DNA of 40,347 nt. Origin: Candidatus Peregrinibacteria bacterium CG10_big_fil_rev_8_21_14_0_10_49_10. Its GTDB lineage: Bacteria; Patescibacteriota; Gracilibacteria; Peribacterales; Peribacteraceae. A program made the position numbers and the translations under genes. The notes beneath the pieces were generated by a model. The model was given only the letters and a program-made list of their open reading frames with translations. It was not told the DNA's origin and made no database searches. Within the stretch, counting starts at the first letter, position 1. The number at the start of each line of letters is the position of its first letter. Shown here one piece after another: positions 32,728 through 38,243 of this stretch. Location of the stretch: assembly GCA_002772545.1 (NCBI GenBank), contig PFDR01000063.1:5171-45517 (forward strand), given 5' to 3'.

Positions 32728-34371
32728 ATGGCAAAACAACTCCTCTTTAGTAACGAAGCACGTACCAAAGTTCTCTCCGGTGTCAGCAAGCTTGCGGCCG
32801 CCGTGCGCGCCACCATGGGTCCAAAAGGACGAAATGTCCTCATAGAAAAGAGTTATGGCGCACCCACCGTGACCAAAGACGGTGTATCCGTCGCCAAAGA
32901 AATAGAACTGGAAGATAAGTTCGAAAACATGGGAGCGCAGCTGGTAAAGGAAGCTGCCACTAAAACGAATGACGCCGCAGGAGACGGAACAACCACCGCT
33001 ACAGTTCTTGCACATGCAATGATGGTTGCAGGACTCAAGCACCTCTCCAGTGGCTCCAATGCCATTTCCATAAAGCGGGGTATAGATAAAGCAGTAGAAA
33101 CGGTCATAGATGAACTCGAAAAGATGAAGAAAGACATCTCTTCCAAAGCCGAATACAAGGCTGTCGCCAACATTTCTGCCCAGGACGAAGAGGTAGGTAC
33201 CATCATTGCCGAAGTCATTGACGAAGCAGGCAAAGACGGCGTCGTCACCGTAGAGTCCGGCCAAACGCTCGGATTAGAGAAGGAATACGTAGAAGGCATG
33301 CAGTTCGATAATGGTTACATTTCACCGTACTTCGTTACAGATACCTCCCGCATGGAGGCCGTATTCGAGAATGCCTATATTCTGATTACAGATAAGAAGA
33401 TCGGTTCCATACAGGAAATTTTGCCTCTCCTGGAAGGTCTGGCACAAAAGGGAAAGAAGGAGATTGTCATCATTGCAGAAAACATAGAAGGAGAAGCGCT
33501 CGCTACACTTGTAGTGAACAAACTGCGTGGCACCTTTAGCGCACTGGCCGTAAAGGCACCGGCCTTCGGCGACAGGCGTAAGGAGATTTTGCGCGATATT
33601 GCCGCCCTCACCGGTGGTCGCGTCATTTCCGAAGAAGTCGGTCTCAAGCTGGAAAACACAACCGTGGAAGATCTGGGCAGAGCAAAAAAGATTATTGCCA
33701 CCAAGGACTCCACCACCGTTGTGGGAGGTTCCGGTGAAAAGAGTGAGATAGAAGCACGGGTGAACCAGATTAAAACCGCCATAGAGAATTCCACTTCTGA
33801 CTTCGACAAAGAAAAGCTTGCAGAGCGCCTGGCTAAACTCACCGGCGGTGTCGCCGTTATTCGGGTGGGAGCCGCAACAGAAGTAGAGCAGAAGGAACGT
33901 CAGCACCGTGTGGAAGACGCGCTCTCTGCTACACGCGCAGCAGCAGAGGAAGGAATCCTTCCCGGAGGAGGAACAGCTTACATCCGCTCACTCAAAGCAC
34001 TGGATGCCCTCAAGTTAAAGAATGAAGATGAACAGATTGGAGTAGAAATAGTGAAGGAAGCGCTCGTCGCTCCCCTTTCGAATATTGCCGCAAACGCCGG
34101 AGCTGCGGAAGATGTGGTCGTAGATAAAGTCCGGCAGATGAAAGGCAACGAAGGTTACAATGCGCTAACAGGTGAGTACGAGGACATGGTCAAAGCCATG
34201 ATTATAGACCCCAAGAAGGTCACACGTTCCGCTCTGCAAAATGCCGCTTCGGTCGCCTCTATGTTCCTTACACTGGAAGCAGCCATTTCAGAAATCCCCA
34301 AGGACCCGGACCCCGCTGAGGCAGCTGCAGCTGCAGCGGCTATGGGTGGAGGAATGGGAGGAATGATGTAG
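32728..34371 (+). CDS. groEL: Chaperonin GroEL
   Basis: GroEL is the 14-mer ATP-dependent folding chamber. The 547-aa protein is full length, with '[17 protein letters not shown]' and '[20 protein letters not shown]' near the N-terminus, '[17 protein letters not shown]' as the nucleotide-binding loop, '[14 protein letters not shown]' in the apical domain, '[21 protein letters not shown]' in the C-terminal equatorial part and the usual GGM-rich tail. It is the second gene of the CIRCE-controlled operon and is followed by a strong hairpin. Confidence 0.98.
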   Translation: MAKQLLFSNEARTKVLSGVSKLAAAVRATMGPKGRNVLIEKSYGAPTVTKDGVSVAKEIELEDKFENMGAQLVKEAATKTNDAAGDGTTTATVLAHAMMVAGLKHLSSGSNAISIKRGIDKAVETVIDELEKMKKDISSKAEYKAVANISAQDEEVGTIIAEVIDEAGKDGVVTVESGQTLGLEKEYVEGMQFDNGYISPYFVTDTSRMEAVFENAYILITDKKIGSIQEILPLLEGLAQKGKKEIVIIAENIEGEALATLVVNKLRGTFSALAVKAPAFGDRRKEILRDIAALTGGRVISEEVGLKLENTTVEDLGRAKKIIATKDSTTVVGGSGEKSEIEARVNQIKTAIENSTSDFDKEKLAERLAKLTGGVAVIRVGAATEVEQKERQHRVEDALSATRAAAEEGILPGGGTAYIRSLKALDALKLKNEDEQIGVEIVKEALVAPLSNIAANAGAAEDVVVDKVRQMKGNEGYNALTGEYEDMVKAMIIDPKKVTRSALQNAASVASMFLTLEAAISEIPKDPDPAEAAAAAAAMGGGMGGMM

Positions 34372-34393
34372 AAGACAAAGTATATCGTATCTC

Positions 34394-34437
34394 GTATGTG
34401 GTATGTAGGTCACCTGCGTACCACATACTTTGTTGTT
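34394..34437 (+). terminator. Terminator of groESL
   Basis: A perfect 10-bp stem, GTATGTGGTA (34394-34403) with TACCACATAC (34419-34428), followed by TTTGTTGTT. It is a fairly weak U-tract but a strong stem, placed 22 bp after the groEL stop. Confidence 0.65.
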
Positions 34438-34439
34438 GC

Positions 34440-34490
34440 TCATTCCTTATCCGGCACAAACTTCAATGCGGCTGCCATTGATATAATCCG
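34440..34490 (-). pseudogene. Remnant of a second msrB 3' end
   Basis: On the minus strand this stretch reads A-A-A-L-K-F-V-P-D-K-E-stop, close to the C-terminus of the intact msrB (A-A-A-L-K-F-V-P-D-E-G). 27 nt (34449-34475) are identical to 34631-34657. Upstream similarity fades with a 1-nt insertion. It is too short to be functional and is best read as the relic of a duplication of msrB. Confidence 0.6.
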
Positions 34491-34498
34491 TCCTCATG

Positions 34499-34572
34499 GA
34501 GCCACACCCACGAAGGGGTGCGGCTCTATTCTTTCAATTATCACCGCAGCTGCACCCCTCCGTGGGTGCAGC
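34499..34572. terminator. Two GC-rich hairpins between groEL and msrB
   Basis: Hairpin 1: GAGCC 34499-34503 and CACCC 34505-34509 with GGGTG 34516-34520 and GGCTC 34522-34526, then TATTCTTTC. Hairpin 2: GCTGCACCC 34549-34557 with GGGTGCAGC 34564-34572. They share a CACCC/GGGTG core and lie between convergent genes, so they probably stop transcription from either side. Confidence 0.5.
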
Positions 34573-34621
34573 ATAGGTGCGCAAATCAAGGATGTGTGCG
34601 ACGAAGGGCTTAGGTAAGGAA

Positions 34622-35125
34622 TTACCCCTCATCCGGCACAAACTTCAATGCGGCTGCATTCATACAGTACCGCAGTCCCGTAGGTTCCGGACCATCCGTA
34701 AATACATGACCCAGGTGGTGCCCATACGTACTTGAGAGTATTTCGGTACGCGGATATCCCAGTTTAAAATCAGTGCGTTCTATGAGGGCATCGGGGCTTA
34801 TGGGCTTGGTAAAACTGGGCCAACCGGTACCGGAATCAAACTCATCTTCGGTACGAAAGAGTGCCTGTTCCCCTGTGACGTCATAAAACGTTCCAGGTTG
34901 TGTACGGAACATGTACGTGTACGCATCATTGCTGTGTGGAGGTTCTGTTCCGGCTTTCCGTGTAATGCGGTACTCCTCGGGAGTAAGCATCTCCTTCCAC
35001 TCTTCATCTGTATGGGACAATGCAGACGCTATGGGATGGGGGGAACGTGCCCAAATCATAAACACTACAATGGCAAGCACAAGGCCTATGGTGAAAATGA
35101 GAGAAATCATTGCAGCGTTTTTCAT
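34622..35125 (-). CDS. msrB: Membrane-anchored methionine-R-sulfoxide reductase
   Basis: MsrB reduces methionine-R-sulfoxide in proteins. ATG 35125 is preferred to the longer frame from 35206 because it starts a single N-terminal helix (MISLIFTIGLVLAIVVFMIW) that exposes the enzyme outside the membrane. The catalytic core has 'FDSGTGWPSFTKPI' and 'SSTYGHHLGHVF', then the active-site Cys in 'GLRYCMNAAALKF' (family RYCxN). The two C-x-x-C zinc motifs of classical MsrB are absent ('GEQALFRTEDEF'). The promoter is leaderless and overlaps the trhO promoter. A relic of a second copy lies at 34440-34490. Confidence 0.9.
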   Translation of the reverse strand: MKNAAMISLIFTIGLVLAIVVFMIWARSPHPIASALSHTDEEWKEMLTPEEYRITRKAGTEPPHSNDAYTYMFRTQPGTFYDVTGEQALFRTEDEFDSGTGWPSFTKPISPDALIERTDFKLGYPRTEILSSTYGHHLGHVFTDGPEPTGLRYCMNAAALKFVPDEG

Positions 35126-35131
35126 ACACCT

Positions 35132-35141
35132 ATTGTAAACT
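35132..35141. promoter_or_regulatory. Overlapping divergent -10 boxes of msrB and trhO
   Basis: Minus strand: TACAAT (35132-35137), 6 nt before the msrB ATG. Plus strand: TAAACT (35136-35141), 6 nt before the trhO ATG. The boxes overlap by 2 bp and the start codons are only 22 bp apart, so both genes should give leaderless mRNAs and cannot both be bound by polymerase at once. Confidence 0.6.
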
Positions 35142-35147
35142 AGCTGT

Positions 35148-36041
35148 ATGAAAACGGGAATCAGTATTACCGCATGGTACAAATTTACTCCTCTGGAGGA
35201 GGGCACACTTTCTTCGCTTCAAAAGGAATTGCAGACATTTGGCAAAGCCAAAAGAATGCGTGGCCTGGTGTTGCTTGCAGAAGAAGGGGTAAACGGCACA
35301 GTCTGCGGTCTGGCATCTGCCATACAGGAATGGAAGCAGCTTATGCAGAAACACTTTGGAGAGATTGTTTTTAAAGATAGTTTTGCGGAAGAATATGTGT
35401 TTCCGCGCTGGTTCGTAAAGGTGAGACCCGAAGTAGTTGCTCTCAAAAATACGGACATACGTCCCAGTGAGGAACATCATCATCTTTCACCGGAAGAATG
35501 GCATGACGCACTGGAGGAAGATGTGGTGGTGCTGGATACGCGTAACGACTACGAAACGGAAATTGGTATGTTCGCAAAGGCGGTAGACCTGGAAATGCAG
35601 AGCTTTAAAGACTTTCCTTGGGCTGTGCAAAAAGCAGAAATCCCCAAAGACAAAAAAGTTCTTCTGTACTGTACCGGTGGCATCCGCTGTGAAAAGGCTC
35701 TTTTGGAAATGGAAAAACAGGGCTATACCAATGTCTACCAGTTACAGGGAGGCATACTCGCCTACCTCCGGAAGTTTCCGCATCAAAAATTCGATGGTGA
35801 ATGCTTTGTGTTCGACCATCGCGTTTCCGTGGACCAGGAACTCAGACCTTCGCAAAAGTACAAACTCTGCCCCCATTGCGGAGACCCCGGGAACTGTGCG
35901 GTTTCCTGCCTGCGCTGCGGGCGGGATCGCATCATCTGTACAGAGTGTCACAAGAAGACACACTTGCAAACATGCTCCAAAGATTGCACATACCACCTCC
36001 AACGCAGGAGTGATGCAAACTTTTCCATACAGAAGCATTGA
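35148..36041 (+). CDS. trhO: tRNA uridine(34) hydroxylase, rhodanese family (TrhO, formerly UPF0176)
   Basis: TrhO hydroxylates the wobble uridine (ho5U34) of several tRNAs. The N-terminal ~100 residues are the family-specific domain ('GLVLLAEEGVNGTVCG', 'FPRWFVKVRPEVV'). The rhodanese domain has 'VVLDTRNDYETEIG' and the catalytic loop 'LYCTGGIRCEKA' with its Cys. The C-terminus is Cys-rich ('CPHCGDPGNC', 'CLRCGRDRIICTECHKK', 'CSKDC'), consistent with zinc binding. At 297 aa it has the family's usual length. It is divergent from msrB with 22 bp between the start codons. Confidence 0.92.
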   Translation: MKTGISITAWYKFTPLEEGTLSSLQKELQTFGKAKRMRGLVLLAEEGVNGTVCGLASAIQEWKQLMQKHFGEIVFKDSFAEEYVFPRWFVKVRPEVVALKNTDIRPSEEHHHLSPEEWHDALEEDVVVLDTRNDYETEIGMFAKAVDLEMQSFKDFPWAVQKAEIPKDKKVLLYCTGGIRCEKALLEMEKQGYTNVYQLQGGILAYLRKFPHQKFDGECFVFDHRVSVDQELRPSQKYKLCPHCGDPGNCAVSCLRCGRDRIICTECHKKTHLQTCSKDCTYHLQRRSDANFSIQKH

Positions 36042-36123
36042 CCTGTGCAGTAGGTATGAAACAATGTCTCTACAAGGATTTCTTGTGTTGAGCAGTACTG
36101 ATCAGGCGAAGGAATTGCTCAAC

Positions 36124-36153
36124 GGGGGCTTCTCGTGAAGCTCCCAATTTTTT
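36124..36153 (+). terminator. Intrinsic terminator downstream of trhO
   Basis: A 9-bp stem with one G-U pair, GGGGGCTTC (36124-36132) and GAAGCTCCC (36137-36145), with a TCGT loop, then AA and six T. A further TTGAGCA/TGCTCAA stem lies just upstream (~36094-36122). Confidence 0.75.
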
Positions 36154-36168
36154 AGTACGACAATCTCA

Positions 36169-36196
36169 TTGACCCGTAGAAATGGAGTGAGAGAAT
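36169..36196 (+). promoter_or_regulatory. Promoter of candidate small RNA 1
   Basis: TTGACC (36169-36174, 5 of 6 to consensus), a 16-bp spacer and GAGAAT (36191-36196, 4 of 6). The predicted start is near 36203, at the base of the next hairpin. Confidence 0.45.
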
Positions 36197-36200
36197 GCTC

Positions 36201-36276
36201 ATGGTAGTACGTTGGTTGCTCTGGGGGTACGTCAACCTACTGCCATCAGGGGGAGCACTGTGTTCCCCCTATATTT
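36201..36276 (+). ncRNA. Candidate small RNA 1, two strong hairpins
   Basis: Hairpin 1 pairs 36201-36214 with 36233-36246 (14 positions: one G-U, one mismatch). Hairpin 2 pairs GGGGGA (36249-36254) with TCCCCC (36264-36269) and is followed by TATATTTA, a terminator-like end. No coding frame is present. A promoter-like pair lies directly upstream. It sits between trhO and candidate small RNA 2. Confidence 0.45.
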
Positions 36277-36292
36277 ATAGTTGCTCAAATAA

Positions 36293-36320
36293 TTGACTCA
36301 ATTTTAAAAGAGAGCATAGT
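36293..36320 (+). promoter_or_regulatory. Promoter of candidate small RNA 2
   Basis: TTGACT (36293-36298, 5 of 6), a 16-bp spacer and CATAGT (36315-36320, 4 of 6). The start is expected near 36326-36328. Confidence 0.5.
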
Positions 36321-36326
36321 GGTCTT

Positions 36327-36433
36327 CTGCTTAGTCTTTGTGAGGTTTCGGTCTCCCGAAGAGTAAGCAGCTCGTCTGCTTACTGAAGGGCCCACCGATC
36401 CACCGCCTCTCCGGACGGTGTGGCCCATTTTTT
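36327..36433 (+). ncRNA. Candidate small RNA 2 with alternative folds and a strong terminator
   Basis: TTCGG 36347-36351 / CCGAA 36356-36360; AGTAAGCAG 36362-36370 / CTGCTTACT 36376-36384; then GGGCC 36388-36392 and CACCG 36393-36397 with CGGTG 36416-36420 and GGCCC 36422-36426, followed by A and six T. The segment 36359-36370 can instead pair with 36327-36338 (11 of 12), excluding the second hairpin. The region has a promoter, no coding frame and a textbook terminator. It matches no RNA family I recognise. From 36434 to 36569 I see nothing further. Confidence 0.6.
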
Positions 36434-36569
36434 AGGAAACCTTGTGCAAGGCTAGGGTCTATGAAAATAGAGATGACATCTTTTACCCATTGAAAGACAC
36501 TCGTATCGTTCTGCGATTTTGTAGATGGCGCTCTATTCATTCAGGGGAAACATATGCTGCACCACCTCC

Positions 36570-37031
36570 CTACATCAAGGATTTTCCTTCTTCAGTTGCT
36601 TCAACCTTACTCTTAAATGCACATACAAATTTCTCAATAATTGAAGCAATAGAAACATCCGTTCCAATAGGAACATCACAAGATGGGAACGTGTCTGTTT
36701 TATCCGGATCAAAGAAATCGGGTCCAGTAAAAGAAGCCATAATCCGCATCATGTCATTCTCAAGTGGCATCAAGCTGCAATCTGGCAGATCTTCCTTTCC
36801 AAGCGCTCGGCGCAGAGCACTATCTATCTTCCGTCGTTGTTCATCATTCAATTTAGAAAAAAGGTTGTGGGGAGCGAAATGTACAGTCTCGGGACAATCA
36901 CAACAACATACCGGAGGTGGTTCTTTGGGTTCATTAGAATCTCCTCTAGCTTTCGATACATTCAAGCCTGAATAGCAGCCGCTAAAAGGAGATTGGCTCA
37001 CAATACTTACGTTCTTAGGCAAGTGATCCAT
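36570..37031 (-). CDS. Cys-containing hypothetical protein (153 aa)
   Basis: No signal peptide or membrane helix. Residues ~40-50 have a cluster 'PVCCCDCPE' (four Cys). The middle is helical ('NLFSKLNDEQRRKIDSALRR') and the C-terminus acidic/helical. A conserved family was not recognised. The start ATG 37031 is supported by a strong promoter just upstream (37055-37082). The opposite-strand frame over the same DNA (36442-36975) is less protein-like and lacks such a promoter. It is followed downstream, after 136 bp of featureless DNA, by candidate small RNA 2 on the other strand. Confidence 0.6.
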   Translation of the reverse strand: MDHLPKNVSIVSQSPFSGCYSGLNVSKARGDSNEPKEPPPVCCCDCPETVHFAPHNLFSKLNDEQRRKIDSALRRALGKEDLPDCSLMPLENDMMRIMASFTGPDFFDPDKTDTFPSCDVPIGTDVSIASIIEKFVCAFKSKVEATEEGKSLM

Positions 37032-37054
37032 GGTGAAGAGAATAATATATTATT

Positions 37055-37082
37055 ATCATATAATTTTTTTGTATTATGTCAA
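37055..37082 (-). promoter_or_regulatory. Consensus promoter of the 153-aa gene
   Basis: TTGACA (37077-37082, perfect), a 16-bp A-rich spacer and TATGAT (37055-37060, 5 of 6), 23 nt before ATG 37031. The leader of about 17 nt has no clear Shine-Dalgarno sequence. Confidence 0.7.
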
Positions 37083-37102
37083 ATATTCCCCGAGCTTCAT
37101 TC

Positions 37103-37591
37103 TTACACAGAAACAGGTTCAAAACTCACAGTGAAAGAATCCTTATCAGGATGAAAGACAACATCTAAGCGGAGAGCGGTATACAAGTTGTTCCATCTGG
37201 AAACACGCTGCCACCAATCGGCATCTACTTTGTCCAAAGCGGCGATGCGTTCTCTGCATCTCTGTACAATATTACTCACTGATATCTCTTCTGTCGGTTG
37301 TAGAGGAACAGTGAGTAGATGCTCAGGTGCCTGATCATCGTAGATGCGTCGGAGGTCTATTTGACCCATGCCAGAAAAGCTCCCGGCTCCCTCAACCCAT
37401 CCTGATTCCTTTAAGGCTCTGGAAACATACAGCATTTCAGAAACACCATCGGGTGTACTGCACACAGTACACGCAAACACATGTTCTCTATACTCCGCAT
37501 TCAGCAGAGCAAGAACTGTCTCTATGGCTTCACCGTGCTTCTCATGAGAGTAAGACGGTGTGGCAGCAGTACAATGTTCTTGCAGAGTCAT
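37103..37591 (-). CDS. Hypothetical protein (162 aa)
   Basis: The ATG at 37591 (MTLQEHCTAATPSYSHEKHG) is used; the frame is open to 37873 but that extension overlaps the neighbouring secreted-protein gene and looks non-coding. The product is soluble, mixed helix/strand, with 'VFACTVCSTPDGVSEMLYVS' (C-x-x-C), 'VQRCRERIAALDKVDADWW' and a Val/Phe-rich C-terminus. It has no signal peptide and no recognised family. It lies between two other small unknown genes on the same strand, 64 bp after the upstream one. Confidence 0.55.
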   Translation of the reverse strand: MTLQEHCTAATPSYSHEKHGEAIETVLALLNAEYREHVFACTVCSTPDGVSEMLYVSRALKESGWVEGAGSFSGMGQIDLRRIYDDQAPEHLLTVPLQPTEEISVSNIVQRCRERIAALDKVDADWWQRVSRWNNLYTALRLDVVFHPDKDSFTVSFEPVSV

Positions 37592-37655
37592 GTAAGCAAA
37601 GACTGGTAGAAGAATGAAAGAAATGCAATTGTACGTTACAAGGATTTCAATCTGA

Positions 37656-37982
37656 TTACTCTCCGTACTTGCGGTCAGGGCGTATGACTTCCGCAGCAAA
37701 TTCCCGGTAGGTATACTCAAACATACTCTGTGGTATGCGTCCGTACCGCCTGCCTTCGGCACTACGGTAGTACGGATGCAGCATATGAGTGGTAGTGCGG
37801 TACGTAGCTGCATAGTACCGCTGAATATCGTCATATGCCCACACAAGTTTGTTCGAGCGATGACTCCCCTCATGAGTCATACGTTCAGGCATATCATAGG
37901 GATGCACCTCCGCAGCACTCACCCCGGAAAAAGGAAGAGCAAGTGCGAGCACAAAGAATGCGACGGTAAGAATGTGCTTCAT
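37656..37982 (-). CDS. Small secreted protein (108 aa)
   Basis: The ATG at 37982 starts a strong signal peptide (MKHILTVAFFVLALALPFSG, cleavage near VSAAE). The mature ~80 residues are Tyr/His/Arg-rich ('DIQRYYAATYRTTTHMLHPY', 'GRIPQSMFEYTYREFAAEV'). The length, export signal and aromatic content suit a small wall or matrix component, but no family is known to me. The frame is open to 38069, which would add a non-signal extension in AT-rich DNA. The 260-bp AT-rich region upstream (37983-38243) separates it from the divergent SLH/beta-propeller gene; I saw no convincing promoter there. Confidence 0.6.
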   Translation of the reverse strand: MKHILTVAFFVLALALPFSGVSAAEVHPYDMPERMTHEGSHRSNKLVWAYDDIQRYYAATYRTTTHMLHPYYRSAEGRRYGRIPQSMFEYTYREFAAEVIRPDRKYGE

Positions 37983-38243
37983 AGATGAGATACAGAGTAG
38001 ACAAGAAAGATGTAATGTCAATTTTACTAAACATATTCTTATTATGAAAATATTTGACTTTATTTTCAAATAGTTTCTAATTGGAATTATTTTTTACAAT
38101 AAAACACATCTTTTTCATTTATTGTTCAAAATATGTATTCGTATTTTTTAGCATTATACTGCTATATATTCATAAATAGAGTAAAAAAATACTTGAAGGG
38201 GCTCCAATCTGCTAGACTCTGTCGGCTGTATTCCGAAAATTCC

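Noticed and set aside
36327-36433. 4.5S SRP RNA
   Set aside because: AAGCAGC resembles part of the helix-8 loop, but the full conserved loop (CCGGAAGG...GCAGC) is absent.
36442-36975. Plus-strand ORF of 177 codons
   Set aside because: Antisense to the 153-aa gene, which has a consensus promoter and a more protein-like composition.
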